Below are positions 7,854-15,770 of a stretch of DNA of 50,034 bases, piece after piece. The DNA is from Agrobacterium tumefaciens str. B6 (lineage in GTDB: Bacteria; Pseudomonadota; Alphaproteobacteria; Rhizobiales; Rhizobiaceae). Numbering within the stretch: the stretch's first letter is position 1; the number at the start of each line of letters is the position of its first letter. The notes beneath the pieces were generated by a model. It was given only the letters and a program-made list of their open reading frames with translations. It was not told the origin of the DNA and ran no database searches. The position numbers were made by a program, and so were the translations under genes. The stretch is from positions 1 through 50,034 of the forward strand of contig NZ_LMVK01000018.1 in the NCBI RefSeq assembly GCF_001541315.1, written 5' to 3'.

Positions 7854-8867
7854 ATGACACAGGTGCATATCCTTGCGATCGACCTCGCGAAGCGTAGCTT
7901 CCAAGTCTGTGGAACGGATCGCGGCGGGGCGGTTCTATTTAACCGGGTTCTCTCGCGAGCCCGATTACTACAGCTTTTGAACGAGCAGTCGCCATGCATC
8001 GTCGCGATGGAGGCTTGTGCCACCAGCCATTTCTGGGGCCGCTTTGCTCAAGGCTGTGGCCATGATGTGCGACTAATTCCGCCGATCTATGTGAAGCCGT
8101 TCGTCAAACGACAGAAGAACGACGCAGCCGATGCAGCGGCGATCGCGGAGGCTGCACAACGACCGAACATGCATTATGTCGAGGTCAAGAGCGCTGAACA
8201 TCAAGCGCGTGCGGTGGCGTTTCGAACGCACCAGTGCTTCGTGCGCCAGCGTACCCAGCTCATCAATGCGTTGCGTGGGCATCTTGGCGAATTCGGGATC
8301 ATCGTTGCTCAAGGACCCGCTAATCTCACTGCGGTAGTGGGCATTCTGGCCGATGAGGCAAATGATCTTCCTGCTGGAGTTAGAGAGATTGGCCAGCTTT
8401 ATCTGGACCAGATCAGGCTGCTGACCGAGAAAATCGACGGGCTGATGCTGAAGCTTCGAGAAGCAACCAAGGCGAATAAAGATATGCGTCGACTTTGCAC
8501 CGTTCCCGGCGTCGGACCCGTGACTGCCGGAGCGATCCTCGCGTTTGCTCCAGATCTTCGCGCATTTAGAAGTGGCCGGAATTTTGCTGCCTGGCTCGGC
8601 CTTGTACCCCGCCAGCATTCAACCGGAGGAAAGACCCGGCTGGGAGGCGTGAGCAAGATGGGGCAAACGGATATCCGTAAATTGCTCATCGTCGGAGCCA
8701 TGAGCCTGATCCGCTGGATCGTGCGTAAGGGCGTGTTGCCGGACAATTGGCTGGGAGGCGTTCTGGGACGAAAGCCTCGAATGGTCGCGGCTGTTGCACT
8801 CGCAAACAAGATGGCCCGCATCATTTGGGCGATGATGACGAGGGAGCAGAATTACAGAATGGCGTGA
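7854..8867 (+). CDS. IS110-family transposase
   Basis: 337 residues. The N-terminal RuvC-like DEDD domain shows Asp in AIDLAKRSFQV, Glu in CIVAMEACATSHFWGR, and the NDAADAAAIAEAA motif. The C-terminal Tnp2 (transposase IS116/110/902) domain has TVPGVGPVTAGAILAFAPDL and FAAWLGLVPRQHSTGGK with the conserved Ser. The ATG at 7854 is preceded by GGAGGG at good spacing. In this family the protein works with a structured RNA from the element's non-coding end to choose target and donor. The gene is intact with no frameshift seen, so the element may still be active. Confidence 0.9.
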   Translation: MTQVHILAIDLAKRSFQVCGTDRGGAVLFNRVLSRARLLQLLNEQSPCIVAMEACATSHFWGRFAQGCGHDVRLIPPIYVKPFVKRQKNDAADAAAIAEAAQRPNMHYVEVKSAEHQARAVAFRTHQCFVRQRTQLINALRGHLGEFGIIVAQGPANLTAVVGILADEANDLPAGVREIGQLYLDQIRLLTEKIDGLMLKLREATKANKDMRRLCTVPGVGPVTAGAILAFAPDLRAFRSGRNFAAWLGLVPRQHSTGGKTRLGGVSKMGQTDIRKLLIVGAMSLIRWIVRKGVLPDNWLGGVLGRKPRMVAAVALANKMARIIWAMMTREQNYRMA

Positions 8868-8894
8868 TCCGCTGTTTTTTTTCGAAGAGCAAGG

Positions 8895-9080
8895 CGGTGA
8901 ATGCCTGGGGCCAAAAGCCCCGGTGAGAAGATCGACTGATGGAACGATGCGGAAAGGACTTCAATGTTCAGAATGGGGTAAACCAGTCCCGGCGCTCGAG
9001 CACAAAGCTCTCTGAACCGATGTGGCCTCTGTTCTTCGAACTGCATCCCGGCCCGTGGCTATTCAGGCCACATCAAGAGG
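8895..9080 (+). ncRNA. Candidate bridge RNA region of IS1111-group element
   Basis: Downstream of the transposase stop the DNA is dense in stems. GGGGC/GCCCC at 8907-8911 and 8917-8921 encloses a CAAAA loop. A perfect 10-base stem, GATGTGGCCT (9019-9028) with AGGCCACATC (9065-9074), encloses a 36-base interior that contains its own GTTC-TTC-GAAC hairpin at 9031-9041. IS1111-group elements are expected to encode their bridge RNA in this right non-coding end. The limits given are approximate, and expression is not shown by sequence alone. Confidence 0.5.
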
Positions 9081-9161
9081 CCTGACACACGACCGATAGA
9101 ATTCCTCGTTCGCGGACTACCGTCAAAAAAATCTTCTTGCCAAACCGGGGGCATCCACACA

Positions 9162-9328
9162 CGCCCCGCCGCGATCCGTTCCACAGACTTGGAAGCTACG
9201 CTTCGCGAGGTCGATCGCAAGGATATGCACCTGTGTCATCTGCTTTCCCTCCGTGAGCGCCACCATGGCGCTAGGCAGGCATCATACGCCTATGCCGGCC
9301 AGAGGGGGCATCCACCCCATCAGTTCAG
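9162..9328 (-). repeat. Inverted 167-bp copy of the IS1111-group left end
   Basis: This is the reverse complement of 7765-7931, matching base for base as far as I can follow by eye. It covers the element's left tip, its subterminal repeat and the first 26 codons of the transposase gene. It is a truncated second copy in opposite orientation, abutting the right end of the complete element. Together they make a 167-bp inverted repeat about 1.2 kb apart. Confidence 0.85.
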
Positions 9329-9336
9329 TCTACACC

Positions 9337-9657
9337 ATGCCGAGCGGGCGAGAGTTCTTCATAGGCTATCGAGATTTCAAAGATTTTTCCTACTCGCTCT
9401 GCGAACTCAACTTCGTTATGGCCCTCGCAAAGGTTGGTGAAAAAGGGATGATTTGTACGGCCGACCAGTTTATGGCCTTCGAGATGGCTCTATCTCAAGG
9501 CTCCGAAAACAAGGTCACAAAGGAGATCAGGACCAGTGGAACTGCTTTCCTTGTAGAACGGCCGAATAATACCTGGATGACGGTGATCCTCGCTGCCACC
9601 ATGGGGCCGCAGAAACCGTTCAACGTGTGGGTCGAAACTTCCTCGCTCAAAAGGTGA
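9337..9657 (+). CDS. Unrecognised protein at IS junction
   Basis: 106 residues starting MPSGREFFIGYRDFKDFSYS, with no family I recognise. The frame is open further upstream only through the inverted IS copy, so the start is set at the first ATG beyond it, nine bases after the IS sequence ends. The absence of a visible ribosome site and the close IS junction suggest the 5' end of a longer gene was lost. The product is mixed in charge with no signal peptide or membrane helix. It could be a genuine short protein, but a truncated remnant is equally likely. Confidence 0.4.
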   Translation: MPSGREFFIGYRDFKDFSYSLCELNFVMALAKVGEKGMICTADQFMAFEMALSQGSENKVTKEIRTSGTAFLVERPNNTWMTVILAATMGPQKPFNVWVETSSLKR

Positions 9658-9701
9658 CAGCCAAGGCTCTTGCAGCGGGAGCCACTTCCCGATCAAATAT
9701 C

Positions 9702-9737
9702 AGGCCATATGATCTTTACTTTAAGATCATATGGCCT
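9702..9737. promoter_or_regulatory. Perfect 15-bp-arm palindrome, candidate Xre operator
   Basis: AGGCCATATGATCTT (9702-9716) and AAGATCATATGGCCT (9723-9737) are perfect inverted arms around a 6-base spacer, 25 bases upstream of the antitoxin ATG. The word AATATCAGG occurs just before the left arm and again in the leader at about 9746-9754, adding direct repeats. Xre/MbcA-type antitoxins autorepress, so this is the likely operator. A transcript through it would also form a strong hairpin. Confidence 0.6.
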
Positions 9738-9762
9738 ATATTACGAATATCAGGAGGCCACT

Positions 9763-10152
9763 ATGCAAATCGCCGTCAAGCCCCACAAACCTGCGGAACT
9801 CAATGCCGTTGCACTCAAGGCCTATGCCAAGGTCGCCGATGCATGGTCGCTGAGCCTGAGGGAAGCAGCGGGCCTCGCCGACATGTCGGAGAGCACATGG
9901 AAGCGCGCGCGCAAACCGGGGTTTACCGGCGAATTGACGAAGGACCAGTTGCTGCGCCTCAGTGCCGTGATCGGCATCTACAAGTCGCTCGAACTCTACT
10001 TCTCTGAGCAACTCTCCAGAAGCTGGTTCACGCGCCCGAACACGGGCCCGCTCTTCAGCGGCGCGCGGCCGGTCGACACCGCCATCGATGGCGGCCTTCC
10101 GCAAATTCTGGCGATCCGAACCTATCTCGACGCGCTGCGGGGCGGCGCATGA
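9763..10152 (+). CDS. Xre/MbcA/ParS-family antitoxin
   Basis: 129 residues of the Xre-MbcA-ParS (DUF2384) antitoxin class. The N-terminal Xre-like helix-turn-helix region spans AWSLSLREAAGLADMSESTW and the linked KDQLLRLSAVIGIYKSLELY. The C-terminal toxin-binding part has the usual WFTRPN...F.G.RP pattern and ends in ILAIRTYLDALRGGA. The start at 9763 has AGGAGG upstream; an upstream in-frame ATG (9670) would run through the palindrome and is rejected. It overlaps the RES toxin by four bases (ATGA), the standard order of RES-Xre operons. Confidence 0.9.
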   Translation: MQIAVKPHKPAELNAVALKAYAKVADAWSLSLREAAGLADMSESTWKRARKPGFTGELTKDQLLRLSAVIGIYKSLELYFSEQLSRSWFTRPNTGPLFSGARPVDTAIDGGLPQILAIRTYLDALRGGA

Positions 10153-10844
10153 AGAAAACCGAACTGTCGGTTCGGGGACTGGTCCGCCTGCTGCCCGCAA
10201 CCTACCACAAGCCGCCGGCGCTTCGCGGTCTGGTCGACAGCGACGAGGAACTGGAGGTTCTGGCCGAGATCGAAGGGTTGACCAGCGCCCGGTTGCTCGC
10301 CGAGCGCGGCCGCAATCCGCATCTCGATCCGCGAGAGCTTGCCTGGCGGCGGCGCAACCGTGATCTCAGAATCTACGGCGACACGCACGTCAATGCGGCC
10401 TTCACCTATACGCGGACAGGTGGCAACCGCTTCAACTCCGAAGATCGCGGTGCCTGGTATTGCGCCTGGGACGTGATGGTATCGGTTGCGGAGGTCGCAT
10501 GGCACAGAACCCGCGAGCTTCGTTTCACCGGATCGTTCCACGACAACGCCCGTTATGTCGAACTGATCTCCGACTTCATCGGAGAATTCGACGACCTGAC
10601 CGATGAACCCGAACACGCCGCGCTCAACCCGGACCCGGAGGTTGGCTATCTCGAGGGACAGGAACTGGCCGCCCGGTTGCGAAGAGATGGAAGCCGCGGC
10701 CTCATCTATCCCTCCGTCCGTGCGCCCGTCGGAAACTGCCTGGTTTGTTTCGATCCGGGGGCTGTCCAGAACGTCCGGCCCGGCGCATCCTGGAATCTGA
10801 GCTGGCAAGGCACGCCGGACTATTCGATCGTCGCTATCTCGTAG
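10149..10844 (+). CDS. RES-domain toxin (NAD+-degrading)
   Basis: 231 residues with the RES domain, named for conserved Arg, Glu and Ser. Visible are GGNRFNSEDRGAWYCA, Glu in EVAWH, and GLIYPSVRAP, then NCLVCF. Characterised members (such as MbcT and the Pseudomonas putida Res toxin) deplete NAD+. It is translationally coupled to the upstream Xre-type antitoxin. Unlike most other toxin genes in this window it appears full length and unbroken, so this is probably a working addiction module beside an IS element. Confidence 0.9.
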   Translation: MKKTELSVRGLVRLLPATYHKPPALRGLVDSDEELEVLAEIEGLTSARLLAERGRNPHLDPRELAWRRRNRDLRIYGDTHVNAAFTYTRTGGNRFNSEDRGAWYCAWDVMVSVAEVAWHRTRELRFTGSFHDNARYVELISDFIGEFDDLTDEPEHAALNPDPEVGYLEGQELAARLRRDGSRGLIYPSVRAPVGNCLVCFDPGAVQNVRPGASWNLSWQGTPDYSIVAIS

Positions 10845-10965
10845 CAGCGACAAAGCACAGGTTTCCGGGAAATCATGCCGCGTCCTCGTTCTCTGCGTTC
10901 GTAGAGTACTCCAGCCTTGGTCAGGACGGCTCGAAAGGATGATCGAATGGCCACCGCAATCGTGG

Positions 10966-11196
10966 TCACTTGCCTTTTCCAGGCTTCGAGGGAAAAAGGC
11001 CTTCACGCTGCATCTGCTTACGGGCGAGCTTCCTTTGACGGCCGATTGCTTCAGCTTTTTCCCGCGCTTTCTTGATGGATGGTTTCTCGAAAGCTTCACG
11101 CAGACGCATTTCGCGGAAAACGCCCTCGCGCTGGAGCTTCTTCTTCAGAATACGCAACGCCTGATCGACGTTGTTGTCGCGTACTAAAACCTGCAT
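10966..11196 (-). CDS. rpsU: Small ribosomal subunit protein bS21
   Basis: 76 residues matching bS21 end to end: [20 protein letters not shown], then [20 protein letters not shown] and a basic tail [17 protein letters not shown]. The ATG at 11196 has GTGAGGA upstream. bS21 helps 30S subunits initiate translation. Rhizobia often carry more than one rpsU; this copy sits alone among toxin and transport genes, not in a ribosomal or cold-shock operon, so it is probably a paralogue. A functional gene is supported by the absence of defects. Confidence 0.9.
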   Translation of the reverse strand: MQVLVRDNNVDQALRILKKKLQREGVFREMRLREAFEKPSIKKAREKAEAIGRQRKLARKQMQREGLFPSKPGKGK

Positions 11197-11309
11197 ATGG
11201 TCCTCACGAGGTCGTAAAAAACGGTGCGCCACCATACGCAATCTGACGTCGAATCCAAGGTCAACAGTCAATCAGTAATGACATTTTTTCGGTCCACACT
11301 TTCTGATCT

Positions 11310-11888
11310 TCAATCAAGGCGATCGCCCCTCATAAGACAACAGCGAAGAGCCTGCTTTCCCGATTCTGGCATAAGAAAGCGCCAGCGTAATGTCGCGGCC
11401 AACGCGTCGAACGAAATGTCAAAACCCGTCCCAAACTGTGTTTCGCCCGAAACATCCGCTTTGAATTTCCCGCCTCCGGCATGATGCATGGTTATGTCAG
11501 CACGTTTGAAGAACTCGTCGCTGTATGTCGTGACAAGTCCAGGAGCTTCCCACTAGTCCTCATTGGTCAGGGCGTTGCGAGTTCCCTCCCCCCTGAATTC
11601 GACGTGGAACCCGTCGAGAGAACGGTAGTCGCGGTTCTGAAAGCGTTTCAGCGGGATAGCGAGCCACTGTGTGTCACGGCCGGGGTTCAGTCACTGGGCG
11701 AAATCATCCTCCGGATCATTATGCGGATCGAAGAAAAACTTCGGGGACGTCAGCTTCAGGTTCAACCCTATGGAATCGCCCAGAGTCTGGCCGGGGAAGG
11801 GACCGGATACCGCCCTGAGCACGATGCCCTCTTCCGCTATTGGCAGATCAAGCGAAAAAACCTGATAAACAATTCTAAAATGTCCCAT
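11310..11888 (-). pseudogene. Decayed unrecognised gene
   Basis: One minus-strand frame runs about 190 codons with only two internal stops (TGA at 11691-11693 and TAG at about 11553). Its third positions are GC-rich as in real genes here. Text includes PNDPEDDFAQ-like sequence, LNPGRDTQWLAIPLKRFQNR, DYRSLDGFHVEF and SDEFFKRADITMHHAGGGKF. I do not recognise the family. The opposite strand holds an uninterrupted 202-codon frame (11481-12089), but its codon use is less gene-like and it also overlaps the ClC gene, so it is probably a shadow. Which strand is real is not settled. Confidence 0.35.
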
Positions 11889-12010
11889 ACGCTCTCCGGT
11901 CTATCGAGCGCGCTACACTCCGACGATGAAAGGCTGGAGGATGTCAGTCGTCTTTGCAAGGGTCTTCTTCCATACGCCACCCTATGCACGATGCCTCTAC
12001 AGGCAGAAAA

Positions 12011-13360
12011 TCAGGTGGCCGTCTGCTCCTTCTGGGCTGACCGGCGCGCGCGGATTGCTGCTGCGATGAACACTCGCGACAGGCCGTGATATAAGGGCTC
12101 GTGCGACAGAATTCTCGACGTCACGTACCCGATCATGGACACTGCCATGATCGGGATAACGGCCTGATGGTCACCCGTCATTTCCAGGATAATCACGAAC
12201 GCGGTCATCGGTGCCTGAACGACACCGGAGAAGTAGCCTGCCATCCCCAGGATCGAGGCAAGCGCAATGCTCGTCCCAAGTAGTGTTCCCACTGAACTTC
12301 CTAATCCGGCGCCCACGGCCAATGAGGGCGCGAAGATGCCGCCCGGGATGCCCGAGAGCATCGACAGGAAGCTTGCCCCCAGCTTCCCGGCAAAGAATAA
12401 CGCAGGCAGGGCATGCCCTTCGACAGCGTCTCTGGCTTGCTCGTAGCCGGTTCCGAAGGTAGTACCATTCGATGCTATGCCGATAGCAGCGACAGCCAGG
12501 CCGCAGAGCCCCGCCGCCGCCACTGCGCGACCGAGTGGCTGCGGATGTAGCCAACGCCGGATGCGTTGGCCAAAGTGCAAGGCAAAGCCACTGAAGCAAG
12601 CCCCGAGTGCGCCACCGCCGAATCCGCAGATGAGTACAAGGACCCAGTCCCTTGCTTGTGCAGGGGCAACCGACGCCTCTCCAAAGTAGTTGTAGCTGCC
12701 CGCGAGGCCGAGGGCTGCAAGGCCGGAAAGAATTACGGCGGTCAAAACGATACCGTTCGCACGCGCTTCGTAGTTCCTGCTCATCTCCTCGATTGCGAAG
12801 ACAATTCCTGCGAGTGGCGTGTTGAACGCCGCCGCGATACCAGCCGCCGACCCGGCGAGAATCAATCCCCGCGCTTGCGTCATACCGCCGAACCGGGCAA
12901 CGGCGAGCATGATCGACCCGCCGACCTGAACGGTTGGCCCTTCACGGCCAATCGAAGCGCCGCAAAACAAGCCCAATACGGTCAAAACGATTTTACCAAA
13001 CGCAATCGGGAGCGACAGTAGCCGCCCCCGGTCTTCGTCCTCGTGAAGATGACGTGCGGCAATTGCCTGCGGAATTCCACTTCCCTGGGAGTTGGGAAAG
13101 AACTTCGCCGCAAGACAGGCAGACAGCATGAAACCCAGCGGAGTGATAAAAAGCGGAAAGAGAAAAGCGAATTCGCCGGATGATGTGAGTGAAGCGAATC
13201 CCTTTTGGGCAAGGTCTGCCATTTTGGCGAACGCAACGCTCACCACGCCGATCGCGATCGCGCCGAGCCAGAAAATGAACCTTGGTCGCCAGAGCGAAAA
13301 CGATCCCCATATCACACGAGAACGACGGAAAAGCTTCGACTTGCGGTAGGTGACAGGCAT
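12011..13360 (-). CDS. ClC-family chloride channel/transporter
   Basis: 449 residues, strongly hydrophobic, with the three ClC signature motifs: GSGIPQAI (93-100), GREGPTVQVG (138-147, with gating Glu140) and GGIFAPSLAVGAG further on. These form the anion selectivity filter of ClC Cl-/H+ exchangers and channels. No cytoplasmic CBS domains follow, as in short bacterial types. The start is set at MPVTYRKSKLF (13360); the frame runs open to 13546, but that part is Arg-rich and unlike a ClC N-terminus. It would sit in the inner membrane, with a possible role in acid or ionic stress. Confidence 0.9.
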   Translation of the reverse strand: MPVTYRKSKLFRRSRVIWGSFSLWRPRFIFWLGAIAIGVVSVAFAKMADLAQKGFASLTSSGEFAFLFPLFITPLGFMLSACLAAKFFPNSQGSGIPQAIAARHLHEDEDRGRLLSLPIAFGKIVLTVLGLFCGASIGREGPTVQVGGSIMLAVARFGGMTQARGLILAGSAAGIAAAFNTPLAGIVFAIEEMSRNYEARANGIVLTAVILSGLAALGLAGSYNYFGEASVAPAQARDWVLVLICGFGGGALGACFSGFALHFGQRIRRWLHPQPLGRAVAAAGLCGLAVAAIGIASNGTTFGTGYEQARDAVEGHALPALFFAGKLGASFLSMLSGIPGGIFAPSLAVGAGLGSSVGTLLGTSIALASILGMAGYFSGVVQAPMTAFVIILEMTGDHQAVIPIMAVSMIGYVTSRILSHEPLYHGLSRVFIAAAIRARRSAQKEQTAT

Positions 13361-13780
13361 CGGCGGCTCAGTATTAAGAACGGGAAAATGTCTTCTACGC
13401 CTATAGATACGAAACGTCACCCCGACGCGGTCGTTCTCGCCAGTGGTGCAGGAAAAAGGGTAGCATGTTTCCAGGTTGCGCCTGGCACTCATCTCTACCG
13501 CCAGCGGTGATGGGTGCTGCCTGTAAGCAAAACCTGATAATTCCACGGCGCACTGCTGTCACCAACCGAAACTTGCCATTTGATCGGTACCACGAACGGC
13601 AGAGCCGCTGTGGGGGCGGACTGTCGGCGACCCGGAACGACAGCACATGCAGGTGTCCCCGGCTGGCAACATCGTTCGGGCTGACGCTGCAAAGCGACAA
13701 CCACTCTCACGCAGGCCAACGGTTACCGCCAAAAGGACGATAGAATAAAGATCGCACAAACCGGCGACCTGCTTCCTGTT
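13361..13780. other. Intergenic, no gene assigned
   Basis: Short minus-strand frames overlap here (for example one opening MCDLYSI near 13759), but none keeps a family pattern and all use different frames over the same bases. It could be a decayed gene, since base composition is coding-like. I see no repeat or terminator I can support. Confidence 0.4.
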
Positions 13781-14431
13781 TCACATTGCGGCTCCAGATC
13801 GCTTTGGCCTGCGTATCGCGCGAACTTTGGGACTATCCCCGGCCCCGCAGAAAAAACGATCCCGTCCGTCGGATTCAAGTCCGGAAACTGCCATTTCCGC
13901 TGGCATCTCCAACCGCTCCAGCACTTCACCGGTCGAAGGATCGATGCGGCGGACATCGCTTTGGTCGTTCTCCCATGTACCGTGCCAGAGTTCGCCGTCG
14001 ACCCAGGTGACCCCGGTAACGAAGCGATCGGTTTCGATCGTGCGTAGTACCTTTCCCGTCTCGGGATCGATTTGATGGATTTTGCGGCCGCGATGTTGCC
14101 CGACCCACAGCGAACCTTCAGCCCAGGCAAGGCCGGAGTCGCCTCCATTGCCGGGGGCGGGAATCGTGGCAATCACCTCGCCGGTCCTGGGATCGACCTT
14201 CCGAATCACCGCTTCAGCAATCTGGAACAGGTACTCGCCATCGAATGCCGTGCCGGCATCGGCGGCAATATTGAGCGAGATCAGCATGTCCCCGCTGTCG
14301 GGATCAAACGCGTCCAGTTTTGCGCCTGTCGCCATCCAGACCCGGCGACCGTCAAAGCTGACCCCATGGACGTGATCCACTCCGGGAAAAGGGCCATATT
14401 CACGGATAATTTCGGCGGCTGTGTGTTTCAT
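13781..14431 (-). CDS. Glutamine-cyclotransferase-like beta-propeller protein
   Basis: 216 residues of repeated blades: VDHVHGVSFDGRRVWMATG, FDGEYLFQIAEAVIRKVDP, WAEGSLWVGQHRGRKIHQID and WVDGELWHGTWENDQSDVRR. The spacing and the DP.TGE/DPETGK turns are those of glutaminyl-peptide cyclotransferase-like and PQQ-like propellers. No signal peptide is seen, so it is probably cytosolic. The upstream gene on the same strand is a regulator ending 9 bases before this ATG, so they are one operon. Catalytic function is uncertain; a ligand-binding propeller is possible. Confidence 0.7.
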   Translation of the reverse strand: MKHTAAEIIREYGPFPGVDHVHGVSFDGRRVWMATGAKLDAFDPDSGDMLISLNIAADAGTAFDGEYLFQIAEAVIRKVDPRTGEVIATIPAPGNGGDSGLAWAEGSLWVGQHRGRKIHQIDPETGKVLRTIETDRFVTGVTWVDGELWHGTWENDQSDVRRIDPSTGEVLERLEMPAEMAVSGLESDGRDRFFCGAGDSPKVRAIRRPKRSGAAM

Positions 14432-14440
14432 GCCCTCATC

Positions 14441-15709
14441 CTAGCCCAAAACGTCAACGGCGGGGAGTAACAAGCTTGTCGGGAACCCCGGTACACTCCT
14501 CGCAATCCAGCGACGGGCGCGTCCGTGGCCGAACCACTCCACCTTGTCATTTTTCACAAGGGTATCGAGCGCCCGCTGCACCGTGCGCGGGCTGACGTCG
14601 AGCGCCAGCGCCAGCGCGGAGCTGGACCAGGCCTCGCCATCGGCGAGAAGCGCCAGCACGTCGCCATGCTTGTCTTCGACGGGCGGCGCAAGCACCGCGA
14701 CCGCGCCGCTGTCATGGGGCTCCAATACGAATCCCCGCGTGGTGGCGCGTATCTCCGTCAAGGGCCCGATTGCCTCACGCAGACGTCCGATCTCGACCCG
14801 CAGCCGAGCGCGATGCGATTCATCCGCCTCCCTTGCGCGAAAGGCACGGACGAGAAGCTCTTCCCGCGTGACATCTTCCGGCCAAGCTTCACCCAGCACG
14901 CGGATGAGCGCGAACAGCACCGGACGACTGGCGAGACGGACCATGGCTTTATCGACGCGCAGAACGTTCCGGCAAACATCGATGACGAGCGCGTTCGATG
15001 CAATGATCGCCTCGACCTCGTCGAGCTGAAGAAGCCGTTCTCCATCGCGCCCGACCAGACGCGCGGCTGGCACCTCGAAGGCCCGTACGGCTCTGTCGAC
15101 TTCGGCTTTCAATGCAGCATTTCCAACGGCGGCCGCGGCGCTTTCTGCGCGACCGAGCGCATCATGAGCCGGCTTCGCGCGTATGCGGCGCATCGCGATG
15201 CCCGCGACTGCCAATTCGTAGCCTGCCCGCGATGTCATCGGCAACGCACCAGCATCGAGGCTGCCCAGAACCCGCTCGGCCTCGTCGAGACGGCCGATCA
15301 ACAGCAAACGCCTTGCTTCGAGATAGCCGGCATGCGCGGCGTTCGCGACGTCTCCGAATGCCTCCAGCGTTGTCCGGGCGGCGGCGAGCCCGTCCATGGG
15401 ACGGCCAAGGTCACGCAAGACCAACGCGATCTCTGCCTCCGCGACGTTGCATCGCACACGGGCCATGGGCTCCCGGCTGCCGAAAGCGCGCGCCGCGTTT
15501 CCCAGCAGTTCCTTCGCGCGTGCAAGGTCGCCGAGCTGCGCCATGGCAATGCCGCGCAGGGCGAGCGCCGGCGCATCGCCGCGAAGGGCGATGCGTTTGA
15601 GCGCTGCAAGCGGATCACCCGCCGCAAGCGCCCGCGCCGCGAAGGCCATCAGAGAGTCCATTGAAATCCCGTCACACTTGTTACTCACGTTCTCCCGCCG
15701 TTCGGACAT
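14441..15709 (-). CDS. TPR/HTH transcriptional regulator
   Basis: 422 residues. The N-terminal half is Ala/Leu-rich helical repeats of TPR type (AARALAAGDPLAALKRIALR, then AMAQLGDLARAKELLGNAAR). A middle winged-helix-like part (EELLVRAFRAREADESHRAR, then LRVEIGRLREAIG) follows, and a C-terminal helix-turn-helix, SSALALALDVSPRTVQRALD, that would bind DNA. It is cotranscribed with the propeller gene and divergent from the small membrane protein/DUF899 pair 61 bases away, which it may control. The ligand is unknown. Confidence 0.7.
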   Translation of the reverse strand: MSERRENVSNKCDGISMDSLMAFAARALAAGDPLAALKRIALRGDAPALALRGIAMAQLGDLARAKELLGNAARAFGSREPMARVRCNVAEAEIALVLRDLGRPMDGLAAARTTLEAFGDVANAAHAGYLEARRLLLIGRLDEAERVLGSLDAGALPMTSRAGYELAVAGIAMRRIRAKPAHDALGRAESAAAAVGNAALKAEVDRAVRAFEVPAARLVGRDGERLLQLDEVEAIIASNALVIDVCRNVLRVDKAMVRLASRPVLFALIRVLGEAWPEDVTREELLVRAFRAREADESHRARLRVEIGRLREAIGPLTEIRATTRGFVLEPHDSGAVAVLAPPVEDKHGDVLALLADGEAWSSSALALALDVSPRTVQRALDTLVKNDKVEWFGHGRARRWIARSVPGFPTSLLLPAVDVLG

Positions 15710-15770
15710 ATATTTTTGTCAGGTTAAGCGTCGCGGGACGGAATGTCGAACCTCAAAAGGGAATCCAGGA

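Larger units (their letters stand above)
7765..9161 (+). mobile_element. IS110 family, IS1111-group insertion sequence
   Basis: The element holds one DEDD transposase gene and a long right-end non-coding region of about 290 bases. A perfect 12-base subterminal inverted repeat is present (GTGGATGCCCCC at 7778-7789 and GGGGGCATCCAC at 9147-9158). Subterminal repeats and a long right non-coding end are marks of the IS1111 group. The left limit is taken from where an inverted partial copy (9162-9328) stops matching. The right limit is approximate because that inverted copy abuts it. No target duplication is expected for this family. Confidence 0.75.

Noticed and set aside
8868..9161. Hairpins after the IS transposase as a simple terminator
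   Set aside because: The stems extend over about 180 bases with nested pairing and no T run, which fits a structured RNA better than a terminator.
11481..12089. 202-codon plus-strand frame
   Set aside because: No family pattern, weaker codon bias than the opposite strand and overlap with the end of the ClC gene. Kept only as an alternative to the minus-strand pseudogene.
13559..13759. Minus-strand frame opening MCDLYSI, resembling the start of YedK/HMCES peptidases
   Set aside because: Only the first seven residues look similar; none of the later conserved motifs is present in any frame.
14525..15664. 379-codon plus-strand frame antisense to the TPR/HTH regulator
   Set aside because: Arg/Gln/His-rich text typical of an antisense shadow of a GC-rich gene; the minus frame has clear helix-turn-helix and TPR patterns.
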